Origin: Candidatus Finniella inopinata
Lineage (GTDB): Bacteria > Pseudomonadota > Alphaproteobacteria > Paracaedibacterales > CAIULA01
Direction: 5' to 3'
Length of the DNA: 64,000 nucleotides
Assembly: GCF_004210305.1 (NCBI RefSeq)
Contig: NZ_SCFB01000001.1
Location: 94,652-158,651 of the forward strand
Under the pieces are notes generated by a model. The model searched no databases. It had not been told where the DNA came from and saw only the letters and a program-made list of their open reading frames with translations. How positions within the stretch are numbered: position 1 is the stretch's first letter; each line of letters begins with the position of its first letter. Shown piece by piece: positions 35,005-45,852 of this stretch. The position numbers were made by a program, and so were the translations under genes.

Positions 35005-36360
35005 TTGAAACGTCATTCTCACCTTATTAGTGTCGCATTTATGGTTGTGGCTTGTTTGATTGCTGCCCGTGAATACTATATAAACTACCAGATTGACGTG
35101 TCTCTTGGTCAAGCTGACAATGTTCCAGCTGAGGAACAAAATTTAAATCATTCAAATCAAACTTCCCCGATGTTAATTGGTTGCTCTAATAGTAATGAGG
35201 AACTGGAAGAACAATATCAAACCGTAGAAATTAGGAAGGGTGATACCCTGGGGTCGTTGCTGGCCAAGTTTGATATATCAAAGCAAGATATTGAGTCCCT
35301 GAATAAATCCTTGAAAGGTCATTTAAATCCCCGTGATTTGAAGCCAGGTCAAGCATTCTCTATTCAATATAAGAAGGATCAGCAGGGCGTTCAGCTTTTA
35401 GGGGCTGAGTTTAAGCCTTCTTTGGAATACACAGTTGTTTGTGAAAGAAATGAAAAAGGTCAATTCAAAACCCAGAAAAATACAGTTGAGTTAAAGACAG
35501 TCCTTAAGCGTGTTGACGGTCGGATTAATGCTAGTTTTTATAGTGCTGCTCTTAAATTAGGCATTCCAGCCAAGGTTGTAAAAGAAGCCATTAAGGCATT
35601 AAGTTACAGCGTTAATTTCCAGCATGGTATAAAGTCTGGTGATCCTTTCGAATTATTGTACGAACAATATGAAGATGCCCAAGGAAATTCTATAAAACCT
35701 GGAAATCTGAAATATATTTCTGTCGTTGCCAAAGGTCAGCTTCATCGTATTTATTCGTACGCGCCCGCGGGCAATTGTGCAGGTTATTATAACGCCCGGG
35801 GTGAAAGTGTTATTCGCAGCCTTTTGCAAACTCCCATAGACTCAAGCCGTATGCGGGTGACGTCGGGGTTTGGCAGTCGTGTTCATCCCATCAAAGGATT
35901 TCGTCGAGATCATAAAGGGGTCGATTTTGGTGCCCCTCATGGAACGGCTGTAATGGCGGCCGGTGATGGGGTCGTTCTAAAAGCTGGTTATTTTGGCGAT
36001 TATGGTAATTATGTTCGAATTCGCCATGCGGGCGGGTACGAAACAGTTTATGCCCACCTAAGCAAAATCGCCTCTGGAACCCGTATAGGGGCCAGTGTAA
36101 AACAAGGCCAAGTTATTGGTAATGTGGGTGCGACTGGGCTAGCAACAGGTCCCCATTTGCATCACGAGGTGATTCTTAAAAACGTTCACGTCAACCCCCA
36201 ATCTGTCAAAGCCTTGCCCACAACGCACCTGGCGACTAAAGATATTCAGAAATTTAATAAGTTCAAGCAAGAGATCGAAACCCAGATTGTGGGTCTCCCG
36301 ATGAAGAATCAGCTGGCCAGTAATGATTTGAATGACGCTGTAAAAAATAAGATCGCCTAA
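35005..36360 (+). CDS. M23-family murein endopeptidase (MepM-like)
   Basis: About 451 residues. The start is TTG 35005, supported by AGGAGG at 34990-34995 with 9-base spacing. The frame extends upstream to 34930 without any SD. A signal-anchor helix (LISVAFMVVACLIAARE) precedes a LysM/OapA-like module (VEIRKGDTLGSLLAKFDISK) and a linker. The lysostaphin-type domain has zinc ligands H303 and D307 (HKGVDFGAP) and H386 in HLHHEV (384-389). It cuts peptide cross-links to allow wall growth. Confidence 0.85.
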   Translation: MKRHSHLISVAFMVVACLIAAREYYINYQIDVSLGQADNVPAEEQNLNHSNQTSPMLIGCSNSNEELEEQYQTVEIRKGDTLGSLLAKFDISKQDIESLNKSLKGHLNPRDLKPGQAFSIQYKKDQQGVQLLGAEFKPSLEYTVVCERNEKGQFKTQKNTVELKTVLKRVDGRINASFYSAALKLGIPAKVVKEAIKALSYSVNFQHGIKSGDPFELLYEQYEDAQGNSIKPGNLKYISVVAKGQLHRIYSYAPAGNCAGYYNARGESVIRSLLQTPIDSSRMRVTSGFGSRVHPIKGFRRDHKGVDFGAPHGTAVMAAGDGVVLKAGYFGDYGNYVRIRHAGGYETVYAHLSKIASGTRIGASVKQGQVIGNVGATGLATGPHLHHEVILKNVHVNPQSVKALPTTHLATKDIQKFNKFKQEIETQIVGLPMKNQLASNDLNDAVKNKIA

Positions 36361-36650
36361 AAGATGCTTTATTCATAATATCTATGTCCTTTAAAAGCAA
36401 AGCCATGAAGCACGGCGTATCAGGAGTAAATCCAGATTCATCAAGAGAAACAACATAGCTAAGCTCCTATAAGAATAATTTCTTCACTATATTTTGTGAT
36501 CTTCGGTTTTTATTTGCCATCTTGTAAAGCCGTCCCGCGCGGTTCGTTTAATTCTTGGTATATTCCATGTCCAATATAATATTGTTAATCAAATGTTAAC
36601 CCAAAAATGATAGGTTTTAGGGATGTATATTATAGTCTTGGAATTTATCA

Positions 36651-37814
36651 ATGTTTTATATGTTTATTATTCACATATTGCTACTATTATCTAATCAAGA
36701 TATAAACGCATCCGATATTTTTGGCGATGACCATGTGGGGCGTAACCAAAGTTTTAATCATCCCAAATTTGGACCTATTTTTGGTATTCGCACTTACCCA
36801 GTCTCCAATTTTGTTGCCTATTCCGCTGATAAACAAACATTTTTTAAACCTTCTGCGCCTTATTATCGGAATACTGTGTTGCCGCAAGAGGATATTGATA
36901 TTGATAAGGCCTACCGACAGTTTGATAAACTTTGGCGGGAAAACCATCCTGATATTGCGTGCCATTTTGATAATCTGATGGCTACAACCGAACCCAGAAT
37001 ACCTTTAGTTACCCATAGTATCTGGCTGACGAATCTAGACGCACCGGTAGAATTAAAGGACGAGTTCATAGTATGGTTTAAGAAATCCTGTAGCATGAAT
37101 TTGGTTAGTGTAGGTTGGAAACATTATTTGTGGGTTCAAGATAGAACCAAATTACCCAAAACAGTCAAAGAATTGGAAAAAGTAGGCGTTGAAATTAAGG
37201 AAGTTTATGGAGTTTTGGCTGAAGAAAGTGATTTTTACGGATTAAAATCAAATTTCGATCAAGAGGTTTCTGACTCCAAATTTGGACGTGCTTCTGATAT
37301 TTTGCGCGTTATTTTCTTATACAAATTTGGGGGTATATATAGAGATATCGATTTTGAAATGACCCGTCCTTTTACTGGGTTGCATTTAGCCTATGATTTT
37401 TATGCAGGCATTGAAGGCGCTTATTCTTGCCCTTGTAATGCAATATACGGCTCCCGTCCTGGTCACCCTGTTCTGAGTGGACTTTTGGAAATTTTTCTCC
37501 GTAACTATGACCCAAAAACAACACCGAGCTACATTTTGACTTCCTTGAATGTTGGTGGAGAGCTTTTGAGAACTCTTTGCCAAACAGGCCCGATTGCCCT
37601 GGGTGTAGCCGTTAAAAAAACAATTTTATCTCACGGGGTCATATCCTTTGGTCTACCCATAAAGGATCAGCCAGACGGTCGAAGAGATCGCAATATTATC
37701 TTTCCCTCTGAAGTGTTTTTTGCATATTTTAACCAAGGAAAAAATTGTGACTCTTTTGGATGGCATGCGTTCACAGGCAGTTGGTTAAAAAATGAATTTG
37801 GAAGTCGTGGGTGA
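36651..37814 (+). CDS. Secreted glycosyltransferase with DXD sugar-binding domain (TcdA/OCH1-like), second paralogue
   Basis: A 387-residue protein with a hydrophobic N-terminus (MFYMFIIHILLLLSNQDINA), probably a signal peptide. The catalytic region is IPLVTHSIWLTNLD (117-130), GRASDILRVIFLYKFGGIYR (212-231) and canonical D232-I-D234 (RDIDFEM), then SRPGHPVLSGLLEIFLR. It belongs to the same broad family as the protein at 19694-21286 but lacks the Lys-rich repeats and keeps an intact DxD. It is preceded by a 290-bp gap with no other gene and followed by leuS, so it is a single-gene unit. Host-directed glycosylation is possible, but no acceptor can be inferred. Confidence 0.72.
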   Translation: MFYMFIIHILLLLSNQDINASDIFGDDHVGRNQSFNHPKFGPIFGIRTYPVSNFVAYSADKQTFFKPSAPYYRNTVLPQEDIDIDKAYRQFDKLWRENHPDIACHFDNLMATTEPRIPLVTHSIWLTNLDAPVELKDEFIVWFKKSCSMNLVSVGWKHYLWVQDRTKLPKTVKELEKVGVEIKEVYGVLAEESDFYGLKSNFDQEVSDSKFGRASDILRVIFLYKFGGIYRDIDFEMTRPFTGLHLAYDFYAGIEGAYSCPCNAIYGSRPGHPVLSGLLEIFLRNYDPKTTPSYILTSLNVGGELLRTLCQTGPIALGVAVKKTILSHGVISFGLPIKDQPDGRRDRNIIFPSEVFFAYFNQGKNCDSFGWHAFTGSWLKNEFGSRG

Positions 37815-37933
37815 AGAATTTTAAGCATTCTGATTGAAAACATATTGTGAGACAAACTTCTTCACAAAATTTACGCAAAATCATTTGAAGGGGGTATACT
37901 TACCTCCAAACCAACCTTGACGTTACAAAGTTT

Positions 37934-40447
37934 ATGAATCCGCGCATCTACCCCTTTCAGTCCGTCGAAGAAAAATGGCAACGGACATGGGACCAACTGA
38001 ATCTCTATACAACAAAAGAAACTAACAAACCAAAATGCTATGTGCTTGAAATGCTGCCCTATCCATCGGGGCGTTTGCATATGGGGCATGTGCGCAACTA
38101 TGCCATTGGCGACGCGATTGCCCGGTTTAAGGCGGCGCAGGGGTTTGAGGTTTTGCATCCTATGGGCTGGGATGCCTTTGGCTTGCCGGCTGAAAATGCG
38201 GCGATTCAGCACAATACTCACCCTGGATTGTGGACTATTCAAAATATTGCCGAGATGAAAAAGCAATTGCAACGCCTTGGCTTTTCTTATGATTGGCAAC
38301 GCGAAGTTGCCACCTGCAACCCTGATTATTACGGGCATGAACAGAAAATCTTCCTGGATTTTTATAAGAAGGGGCTGATCTATCGCAAAGAATCATGGGT
38401 GAATTGGGACCCTATGGAAAACACAGTTTTGGCCAACGAACAGGTTGTTAACGGTCGCGGCTGGCGATCAGGTGCTGTGGTTGAGAAACGCAAACTCAAT
38501 CAATGGTCGATCAAAATTACATCTTACGCTGACAGCTTGCTTAAAGATCTGAATCAACTGAAGGGGTGGCCTGAAAAGGTTACCAAGATGCAGGAAAATT
38601 GGATTGGAAGGTCCGAGGGCGCCCTGGTCAAATTTAAACTGCAGCACGATCAGATACAAACCTTGGATGTTTTTACAACTCGTCCAGAAACGTTATTTGG
38701 TGCCTCTTTCTGTGCAATTTCCGCAAATCATCCATTGACGGAGCAAGTTGCCGCGCAAAATCCTGATTTGCGTGACTTTGTGGCCGAATGCCAAAAGATG
38801 ATCACAACAGAAGAAGCTGTGAGCACGGTGGAAAAGAAAGGCTTTGATACGGGTTTACGGGTTATTCATCCGTTGGATGAGCACAAGACTTTGCCGGTGT
38901 ATGTCGCGAACTTTGTGTTAATGGATTATGGCACAGGCGCCTTGTTTGGGTGCCCTGCCCATGATGAACGGGATTTTGAGTTTGCTACGAAATATCAACT
39001 TCCCGTTCAAGCTGTGGTTCAAACGAACCAGCACTTGCCCTACACCGGCCCTGGCTTGGTGATCAATTCTGGGTTTTTAAATGGTTTAACCGTTGAAAAG
39101 GCGCGTGAGATTGCTATCCGGCATTTAGAAGAGACGGGTCAAGGGGAAGGGCGCACGACCTATCGTTTACGTGACTGGTCGGTTTCTCGCCAGCGCTATT
39201 GGGGGTGTCCAATCCCTATTATTCATTGCCCCAGCTGTGGTGCGGTGCCTGTTTCTGAAAAAGATTTGCCTGTTATTTTGCCGCAAGATGTCGCCTTTGA
39301 CAAACCAGGGAACCCTTTGGATCATCACCCGACTTGGAAGCATGTTGATTGCCCCACATGTGGCCAAAAATCGTGCCGCGAGACGGATACTTTGGATACT
39401 TTTTTTGAGTCATCGTGGTATTTTATGAGGTATATCAACCCCAATTGTGATCAACCTCTGGATAGAGAAGCCTGTCAAAAGTGGCTGCCTGTGGATTGGT
39501 ATATTGGTGGGGTTGAGCATGCGGTTTTGCACCTTTTGTATGCGCGGTTCTTTACAAAGGCTTTGCGTGATTGTGGTTATTTGACTCTAGATGAACCCTT
39601 CCAAAATTTAATTACCCAAGGCATGGTTTGTCATGAGACATATCAAGACGCGAAGGGGCAGTGGTTGTACCCTGATGAGGTGACCAAAGGAGACGACGGG
39701 AAGCCTGTTCATGTACAAACGGGTGAGAAAGTTGTCATCGGACGTGCTGAAAAGATGAGCAAGTCTAAGCGCAATCTGGTTGATCCTCAACAAATCATGG
39801 ACAGTTATGGGGCTGACGCGGCTCGGTTTTTTATATTGTCAGATACACCGCCTGATCGTGACTTTGACTGGAATACAGAGGCGTTGGATGGTGCGTGGCG
39901 TTATTTAAACCGTGTTTGGCGCGTGATTCATGAGGTTATAGATGCGCCAAAAAGCGCGGGAGAAACGACTTTGTTGAAAAAGGCCCACCAGTACTTGGCC
40001 AAATTAACGGATGCTTATGAACGCAATGCATTTAACAAAGCTATCGCATTTCACCGAGAGTTAACACGAGAGGTTGAAGAGCAGGGTGAGAAAACACTGC
40101 CTGATCAATTGAATCAAGTTCTAAAAATTCTTATTCAAACATTGGCACCTATTGCTCCGCATATTGCCCATGAACTGTGGTGTCAAGTCACTGGCGACCC
40201 GCATGCTGTTTTGCATCATCAGCTTTGGCCGACGATTGACGCCACCTTGGCAGCGGTCGAGGAGATTACGATTGCTGTCCAGGTTAATGGCAAACTGAAA
40301 GGTTCTTTTGCGACCGCACCCGATTCCGATACCTCTGTTCTGGAACAGCACGCTTTAACTTTGCCTGCCGTTGTTGAAATGCTACAGGGGAATTCTCCTA
40401 AACGTGTAATTGTTGTTCCAAACCGCATTGTAAACGTGGTGTTTTAG
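37934..40447 (+). CDS. leuS: Leucyl-tRNA synthetase
   Basis: An 837-residue class I synthetase charging tRNA-Leu. The HIGH signature is HMGH (49-52) in [19 protein letters not shown]. The CP1 editing domain includes [16 protein letters not shown] and [25 protein letters not shown] is at 607-611 ([23 protein letters not shown]). The C-terminal anticodon and Leu-specific domains end with VQVNGKLKG and [14 protein letters not shown]. Length fits the family. A zinc-type CPSCG...CPTCG module is present in the ZN1-like region. Confidence 0.97.
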   Translation: MNPRIYPFQSVEEKWQRTWDQLNLYTTKETNKPKCYVLEMLPYPSGRLHMGHVRNYAIGDAIARFKAAQGFEVLHPMGWDAFGLPAENAAIQHNTHPGLWTIQNIAEMKKQLQRLGFSYDWQREVATCNPDYYGHEQKIFLDFYKKGLIYRKESWVNWDPMENTVLANEQVVNGRGWRSGAVVEKRKLNQWSIKITSYADSLLKDLNQLKGWPEKVTKMQENWIGRSEGALVKFKLQHDQIQTLDVFTTRPETLFGASFCAISANHPLTEQVAAQNPDLRDFVAECQKMITTEEAVSTVEKKGFDTGLRVIHPLDEHKTLPVYVANFVLMDYGTGALFGCPAHDERDFEFATKYQLPVQAVVQTNQHLPYTGPGLVINSGFLNGLTVEKAREIAIRHLEETGQGEGRTTYRLRDWSVSRQRYWGCPIPIIHCPSCGAVPVSEKDLPVILPQDVAFDKPGNPLDHHPTWKHVDCPTCGQKSCRETDTLDTFFESSWYFMRYINPNCDQPLDREACQKWLPVDWYIGGVEHAVLHLLYARFFTKALRDCGYLTLDEPFQNLITQGMVCHETYQDAKGQWLYPDEVTKGDDGKPVHVQTGEKVVIGRAEKMSKSKRNLVDPQQIMDSYGADAARFFILSDTPPDRDFDWNTEALDGAWRYLNRVWRVIHEVIDAPKSAGETTLLKKAHQYLAKLTDAYERNAFNKAIAFHRELTREVEEQGEKTLPDQLNQVLKILIQTLAPIAPHIAHELWCQVTGDPHAVLHHQLWPTIDATLAAVEEITIAVQVNGKLKGSFATAPDSDTSVLEQHALTLPAVVEMLQGNSPKRVIVVPNRIVNVVF

Positions 40448-40468
40448 AATTTTGCCTTTCTCAATTAT

Positions 40469-41464
40469 TTATTTTATCGAATCTATTAGGGCGAATATAT
40501 CAGAGCGTATTCTCATTAGGCTTGTAATGTCGCCCTTTATTTCTATGTGACCTTTTGTTTTATATTTATAATCAATGATATGGGTATAGGGAGCAGAGGA
40601 CCAATTGCCAGAAAGCAAGTTTTGCATCATTTCTGCAATAGTGCTTTCCTTTCGACTAGCCCTTACATAGTATTCTTCACCATTATCAGACCAATTCCAA
40701 GAGTACATTTCTTGCATAATCTTCTGTGCGGCGCTTTCTTTGTCCAACGCAATAAAAGGCTTGCTCTGCACGGTCCCTATCACAAGGTTTTCATATCTTA
40801 TTTCGGCATGATACGTTGATGTAATAAGAGGAAATGAAAATATGCCATATTCTTCACCATCTTTTTGCGGGTAAATTTCAAGGCCTATTGGCATGCCGTA
40901 TTTTCCAATTTCTTTTGGCGATGCATTTCTAGGTGTTGTAAACACAGTAAAGGGTAAAATTTCTCCGCTTCGTGAATCTTCGTAATAGAAAACAAACTTT
41001 TTAAATTCGATGTTGGGCTTTAATTTTTGGAACGCGGACTTTAAAGAAAAAACATCGACTTTAGGCTGTTTTCTTTTTGCAGCACATGCGGAAAAAGGAC
41101 AAAAATAAGACCAAAAACTTCGTTCTCCAAAGGATGACTTATCGCTCGTTTGCGCAGTGTTGCATGCACTTTGCAAAGCAGTTTCTAGGTTGGTAATGTC
41201 ACTATTCAGTCCGTCCAGTTTTGTCTCGTAAAGTTCAAGCTTAAATTCCGCGCTTTTTGCGCCTTGGTTATCCTTTGTAAAAGTTTGCAGCTGAGTGTCA
41301 AACTCCGCTTTTAAGCCTTTTAAGGTTTTTAGAAAACTTTGGGCTTGAAGATGCGCCTTTTGAGCAGAATTAGGTACTTCCTGATCTTTAAAAAGAGCCA
41401 AATCAGACCCATAACTTAAAGTTGCGCTCAACAGCAGGAATGTAAAGGGTAGATATTTTTTCAT
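40469..41464 (-). CDS. Secreted protein of unknown function with coiled coil
   Basis: A 331-residue protein beginning with a clear signal peptide (MKKYLPFTFLLLSATLSYG). Residues 35-105 look like a coiled coil (FLKTLKGLKAEFDTQL and ELYETKLDGLNSDITNLE). A Cys-containing stretch (YFCPFSACAAKRKQ) follows, then an apparently globular C-terminal half rich in aromatic residues (SWNWSDNGEEYYVRASR). I recognise no family. It is transcribed alone, convergent with leuS and divergent from the pseudouridine synthase gene. With the other signal-peptide proteins here it forms the window's putative secretome. Confidence 0.65.
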   Translation of the reverse strand: MKKYLPFTFLLLSATLSYGSDLALFKDQEVPNSAQKAHLQAQSFLKTLKGLKAEFDTQLQTFTKDNQGAKSAEFKLELYETKLDGLNSDITNLETALQSACNTAQTSDKSSFGERSFWSYFCPFSACAAKRKQPKVDVFSLKSAFQKLKPNIEFKKFVFYYEDSRSGEILPFTVFTTPRNASPKEIGKYGMPIGLEIYPQKDGEEYGIFSFPLITSTYHAEIRYENLVIGTVQSKPFIALDKESAAQKIMQEMYSWNWSDNGEEYYVRASRKESTIAEMMQNLLSGNWSSAPYTHIIDYKYKTKGHIEIKGDITSLMRIRSDIFALIDSIK

Positions 41465-41716
41465 AAATCCTTCTCTATTTTGAACAATTTAAATTTCATC
41501 TACAGGCAAAAATATTTACTGTACCAATACAAATAGATCTTAATAGTGAATATTTTATTAAGATTATGCGGGAAACTTTATTCAGTTTATTCTGGTTCTG
41601 ATTTTGGTCATACCAACGCAACTGTTTAAAAGGGAATATTTTCTATTCTTAAAATAGCCTATGGTCTGTTAAGTTGGTTCTTAACAATATCCCCCCTTCT
41701 TCGGAGTCCATCATTA

Positions 41717-42442
41717 ATGGCTGAAAGAATTGCTAAATTTTTAGGTCGTGCTGGTATTTGTTCGCGTCGCCAAGCCGAACAGTTTATTGCAGAGGGCCGT
41801 GTTAAAGTAGATGGCAGTATTCTATTAACCCCCGCTACGTTGGTTGATGAATCCTCAAAAGTTGAGGTGGATGGAAAACCTGTTGCTGAACCCCTAAAAA
41901 CCCGTGTTTGGTGTTACTATAAACCCGTGGGGTACGTCACCACTCATCACGATCCCCAGGGGCGCATAACGGTGTTTCAGGATTTACAGGCCCATAATTT
42001 GCCGCGTGTTATTTCGGTTGGGCGGTTGGATTTAAATTCAGAAGGCTTGTTGTTATTAACCAATGATGGGGGATTCTCTCGCTTTGCAGAGCTACCTAAA
42101 ACGGGTTGGGCCCGCCGTTATAGGGTTCGTGTTTACGGCAGGTTAGATAGGCGTGCTCTTCAGTCCTTGAAAAATGGAATTACGATAGAAGGCATCCACT
42201 ATGACAGAATCGATGTAGAGATTCCAAATTCTTCATCAATCCAAACAAACAATTGGTTACGGATAACGTTGTTCGAAGGTAAAAATCGAGAGATCCGCAA
42301 GGTTATGAATCATCTGGGCCTGCAAGTTAATCGCCTTATTCGGGAAGGTTATGGCCCTTTTGAATTGGGTTCCCTGGAACCTCATCAAATTCTTGAAATC
42401 CCGTCTAATATCATTAGTAAATTTTTTCAAATAGCTAATTGA
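41717..42442 (+). CDS. RluB/RsuA-family pseudouridine synthase
   Basis: A 241-residue rRNA modification enzyme. The N-terminal S4 domain (RIAKFLGRAGICSRRQAEQF, EGRVKVDG) is followed by the synthase domain with catalytic Asp in SVGRLDLNSEGLLLLTNDG and the family ends EGKNREIRKVMNHLGLQVNRLIR. The overall pattern is closest to RluB, which modifies U2605 of 23S rRNA. RsuA or RluE activity cannot be excluded. The 250-bp divergent gap upstream is AT-rich with no further gene. Confidence 0.88.
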   Translation: MAERIAKFLGRAGICSRRQAEQFIAEGRVKVDGSILLTPATLVDESSKVEVDGKPVAEPLKTRVWCYYKPVGYVTTHHDPQGRITVFQDLQAHNLPRVISVGRLDLNSEGLLLLTNDGGFSRFAELPKTGWARRYRVRVYGRLDRRALQSLKNGITIEGIHYDRIDVEIPNSSSIQTNNWLRITLFEGKNREIRKVMNHLGLQVNRLIREGYGPFELGSLEPHQILEIPSNIISKFFQIAN

Positions 42443-42545
42443 ATCCATAAATAATCTTTATCAATATAAAAATTACAAATTAACGGCTTGTTAATAAATT
42501 AAATCTAATTGTTTTTTTAGAATTGTATTAAAAATAGGTTTTTAA

Positions 42546-43199
42546 ATGACTTATTCATTGATTTTTATATGTTTGTTGTCTTCACAAGTCTTTGCAGCCA
42601 ATGACGATAGCGGTTATGAAGAATCTGTAGTTGACCGTAATGCGGCAGAGGTTCAGGTTCACGTAGGTGGATTTAATTTAGGAATTGGAATTAATGATGG
42701 TGCGTTGGCAATTGATCTGGGGACAGAAGATGGTATGCCGAAAACTCACGACAAGGCGACTGAAACAGAAGAGGAACTAGCCGACTCTGGCTTGCCAGCG
42801 ACAGCCATAAAGGATACGCTTAGTAGAAGTATCAGTTTAGGGATAAACGAAAGCCGTTCAAATTCAGATTTGCGGTATGCTGAGCGCGAGGATTACAGGC
42901 CAAAGGCTCATCCTGTTTTGTCAAAAAGTACCCTTGCGAAAAAATATGTTGAATGTTCAACAGTTTGCTGCTTTTTTGGGCAAAAGTGGTTTCAAACAGC
43001 GGCTTTTTTGACAAGTGTTGGAACGTGCGGCCTAGCTGGTATTGCTTATGGTGTTAATGACATAGATGTAAAAAATAAGTTAAATTTGGCTATTCTGCTT
43101 ATGACTGTAACATCAGCCGCTTTCAAGAAATTTGAAAGTTACGCCCATGCTGCAGTGCATGAGCGAGAGAAGGAATATAGAATGTTTGATATTAAATAA
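42546..43199 (+). CDS. Secreted or envelope protein of unknown function
   Basis: A 217-residue protein with signal peptide [18 protein letters not shown]. The mature N-terminal part has [21 protein letters not shown], which looks like a short beta region, then an acidic, low-complexity middle. Near the C-terminus are two hydrophobic segments ([19 protein letters not shown] and [16 protein letters not shown]) and a charged tail ([13 protein letters not shown]). I recognise no family. It converges on the aldolase gene with an 8-bp overlap. Confidence 0.55.
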   Translation: MTYSLIFICLLSSQVFAANDDSGYEESVVDRNAAEVQVHVGGFNLGIGINDGALAIDLGTEDGMPKTHDKATETEEELADSGLPATAIKDTLSRSISLGINESRSNSDLRYAEREDYRPKAHPVLSKSTLAKKYVECSTVCCFFGQKWFQTAAFLTSVGTCGLAGIAYGVNDIDVKNKLNLAILLMTVTSAAFKKFESYAHAAVHEREKEYRMFDIK

Positions 43200-43893
43200 A
43201 ATTTAAAGACACAAGCCTTTCCCAGGCTTCCCAATCACGACTGCCTAAGTCCTTTTCAAAAGATAAAAGATCTTTGGACGCTTGTAAACAGGTTGCTTCG
43301 TCTAGAAAGATCAGGGATCTTTGCATACTCAACAACATGCACTGCGTTTGACAGGCCTGATAAAGGTGATAAGTATAAAACATGGTTTCTTGAATAGTAC
43401 GTCCCGAGATTAAAGCACCATGATGACGCATTAACATGACATAATTGTTGCCCAGGTCCTGAGTAAGTCTTGCCCCTTGTTCCTGATCCAGCAACAGTGA
43501 ATCGTAAGAGTGATAAGCCATTCGACCATAGAAGTGCAGGGCCCATTGGCTAAGGGGTAGTAAACCTTCTTCCAAAGCTGACACAGCCACAATGGCGGGG
43601 GTATGGACATGAAAAATGGCATTAATGTCAGGCCTTTTCTTATACAACGAACCATGGGTTAAGTATCCGGTGGGGTTGTAAGTATGATCTGTCCCTTCTA
43701 GTATGACCCCATCAAAAGAAACCCTAAGAAGAAGTTCAGGCGTTACTTCTTCGAACCTTAGCCCAAAGGGGTAAATATAGTAAGAATCGCCATCTTCTGA
43801 TCTGGCGGAAAGATGGGTATATGTGTGATCATCTAATCCCAAATGGGCAAGAACCCGATAAGCAATGGCGAGGTTTTGTTTGATTGAGTTCAT
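43192..43893 (-). CDS. Class II aldolase/adducin-family protein
   Basis: A 233-residue protein of the zinc aldolase/epimerase fold. Metal ligands are H95 and H97 ([11 protein letters not shown]) and probably H158 in [34 protein letters not shown] and [17 protein letters not shown] are typical of the group annotated as class II aldolase/adducin (alphaproteobacterial type). The aldehyde substrate is unknown. Its start overlaps the HAD gene stop (ATGA), so HAD phosphatase and aldolase are produced together and may act on the same phosphorylated sugar. Confidence 0.83.
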   Translation of the reverse strand: MNSIKQNLAIAYRVLAHLGLDDHTYTHLSARSEDGDSYYIYPFGLRFEEVTPELLLRVSFDGVILEGTDHTYNPTGYLTHGSLYKKRPDINAIFHVHTPAIVAVSALEEGLLPLSQWALHFYGRMAYHSYDSLLLDQEQGARLTQDLGNNYVMLMRHHGALISGRTIQETMFYTYHLYQACQTQCMLLSMQRSLIFLDEATCLQASKDLLSFEKDLGSRDWEAWERLVSLNFI

Positions 43894-44498
43894 GAAAGCT
43901 GTGTAAACCCCAATTCGATAAGCTTTTGACGGCAGTCTTTTGCATCAATGAACTGAATAGACTGCATACCAACTTTTTTTGCCCCTTCGGTGTTTTGTGC
44001 CAGGTCATCAATGAAAACCGTCTCGCGCGGATTTAAGTCATATTGGTCAATAAGGCAACGGTAAATCTTCTCAGAGGGTTTTAAAATTCCCACCTCGGCA
44101 GAAATAATAACCCCCTTAAATTTATTAAAAAACGTATATCTTTCTTTCAAATGCTGCACAAACTCGTGGACATTATCGGTTATGCAATAAAGGGGAATGC
44201 CGGCATGATAAGCGTCTTCCAATAATTCAAAACCACCCTCAACAGGTGTTAAAGAGTTTTTAGCTTCTGCCAGGACGTTTTCCACAATATGCAACGGTAG
44301 ATTAAGATCCCGACTGTAAATTTTGATGGCATCTTTTTCAGTAACGGTGCCCAAATTCAAGTCATAGAAAACAGGTGCCTTAAAAAATTTTTCTACCAAA
44401 TCTTTAGGGTCTGATTGATCTGGAAAAACGCTTTTTATGATATCCATGGGTGACCACTTTACCAAAACATTCCCGATATCAAATACGATGTTCTTCAT
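43890..44498 (-). CDS. HAD-superfamily hydrolase (YihX-like)
   Basis: A 202-residue cytosolic phosphatase. HAD motif I is [11 protein letters not shown] with nucleophile D7. Motif II/III is [10 protein letters not shown], then [13 protein letters not shown] with the Lys. Motif IV is VFIDDLAQN. The [10 protein letters not shown] form and length match the YihX-type sugar-phosphate phosphatases. Neighbours are a Bcr-type exporter 21 bp upstream and a class II aldolase overlapping downstream. Confidence 0.82.
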   Translation of the reverse strand: MKNIVFDIGNVLVKWSPMDIIKSVFPDQSDPKDLVEKFFKAPVFYDLNLGTVTEKDAIKIYSRDLNLPLHIVENVLAEAKNSLTPVEGGFELLEDAYHAGIPLYCITDNVHEFVQHLKERYTFFNKFKGVIISAEVGILKPSEKIYRCLIDQYDLNPRETVFIDDLAQNTEGAKKVGMQSIQFIDAKDCRQKLIELGFTQLS

Positions 44499-44519
44499 TC
44501 GGTAATCTCCTTTTCAGTT

Positions 44520-45728
44520 TTAAGACGCGGAGGCAAAGACAGGGTAGGGACTACCCTTTTCCTTTTGGAAAACTTGATAACAAAACCATAAACCCAAGAT
44601 TAATGCCAAGATCATAATGGTTCCTATGGGCATAAAAGTCCCGTTATAGATATAGCCTGCTATCTGTAAATTAATTGCCGTCAAAACTAAACGACCCGAC
44701 GTAACCAATGCAGAGATTTTTCCTTTTGCGTCAGGGACAGCGTCCAGACAAAGGGGGTAGAGAATATTGATAGGAAAGATGACCCCAATTGCCAACAACT
44801 GCATAGCCAATGTAATAGCCAAGGCATCATTAATCTTCCCCACAAGCAGAGCAAAAGTTGCCAGCATAAAAATGACTACCATAAACAATCCGAAAAACAA
44901 ACAATTTCGTTGGCCAAACTTTTTAATAAAATAAGAACTGGAAATACTAAAGACTGAGAAGCACATGGCCATCGATCCTTGGTAAAATCCGAACATTTCC
45001 AGGCTGACTCCTAAATCTTCCATATAAAGAATGGGGGAAATACCCACAAAAAACCAATAAGGAATGAGCAAAAAGCAAACCGTTGAAATGTAATAAAGGG
45101 CTTTGGAAGATCGAAGAACAACTTGATATTCCCTCATCGAAAAGGAATTAGATTTATTATTTTTCGATGCTGGCAAAAATAGAATCCCCATGATTAAACT
45201 GATTAATCCCATGATCAACAAAACAACAAAGTTCCCTTGCCAATGAAAAGAAAGACTGACATAGCTTCCAATGACGGGGGCAAAAGCCATAGCAAACGCA
45301 ATAACACCATTTAAAAAGCCCATAAGCTGCTGTTGTTTATCAACAGAGTAGATGTCTGCAATGATGACGTATGATAAAACAGCAGGGCCAGAGATGCCAA
45401 TACCTTGCAGCAACCTTCCCAAAAGTAATATCCAATAAGCCGGCGCATAAACGCAACACAAACTGCCGATTGTAAAAATACTTAGACCAATAAGGATAAT
45501 GGCTTTGCGACCAAACCGATCCCCCAAACTTCCCACCACAAGCGATGTTAGACAATGGGCAACCAAATTCACGCCCAGTGTTAATTCAACCATGAAAGGT
45601 GAAAGGTGAAAAACCTGCTGTAGTTCAGGGAAACTGGGCACAAACAAATCAATCTCTGCGCCGCACAATGCATACATAATGAAAATAGTAAAAAAACACA
45701 TAGCTGCGAACTTTACTGCGAAGACCAC
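44520..45728 (-). CDS. Bcr/CflA-family MFS exporter
   Basis: About 400 residues and 12 transmembrane segments. The first loop has EIDLFVPSFPELQQVFHLSP (Bcr/CflA: D-x-Y-L-P-x-x-P), then MFS motif A GSLGDRFGRKAII and motif C-like GIGISGPAVLSYVIIADIYS. The group exports drugs and small metabolites. The start is GTG 45728 or ATG 45701, and neither has a strong SD. It leads a three-gene minus-strand set with the HAD hydrolase and aldolase. The 124-bp gap before it follows the ABC exporter operon. Confidence 0.82.
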   Translation of the reverse strand: MVFAVKFAAMCFFTIFIMYALCGAEIDLFVPSFPELQQVFHLSPFMVELTLGVNLVAHCLTSLVVGSLGDRFGRKAIILIGLSIFTIGSLCCVYAPAYWILLLGRLLQGIGISGPAVLSYVIIADIYSVDKQQQLMGFLNGVIAFAMAFAPVIGSYVSLSFHWQGNFVVLLIMGLISLIMGILFLPASKNNKSNSFSMREYQVVLRSSKALYYISTVCFLLIPYWFFVGISPILYMEDLGVSLEMFGFYQGSMAMCFSVFSISSSYFIKKFGQRNCLFFGLFMVVIFMLATFALLVGKINDALAITLAMQLLAIGVIFPINILYPLCLDAVPDAKGKISALVTSGRLVLTAINLQIAGYIYNGTFMPIGTIMILALILGLWFCYQVFQKEKGSPYPVFASAS

Positions 45729-45852
45729 ACAAGCTTAGCAAGAAAATCCAGAAAAAACCTTCCCATAGACTTTTCGTAAGATGAGCACCCTATCTTGAAT
45801 GATGTCAATAATATATTTTATTCAAAGGGGAAAAATTAAAGTTTTTAGTCGG

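Noticed and set aside
36361-36650. Gap before the second secreted glycosyltransferase, tested for small genes or RNA
   Set aside because: Only a 24-codon frame without SD was found; no convincing hairpin terminator.
25960-37880. Recurring GCGTAAAAT-like string upstream of the S9 peptidase (25960s), M23 peptidase (34880) and, inverted, leuS (37870)
   Set aside because: Short, AT-rich and in varying orientation; probably chance, though a motif search across promoters could settle it.
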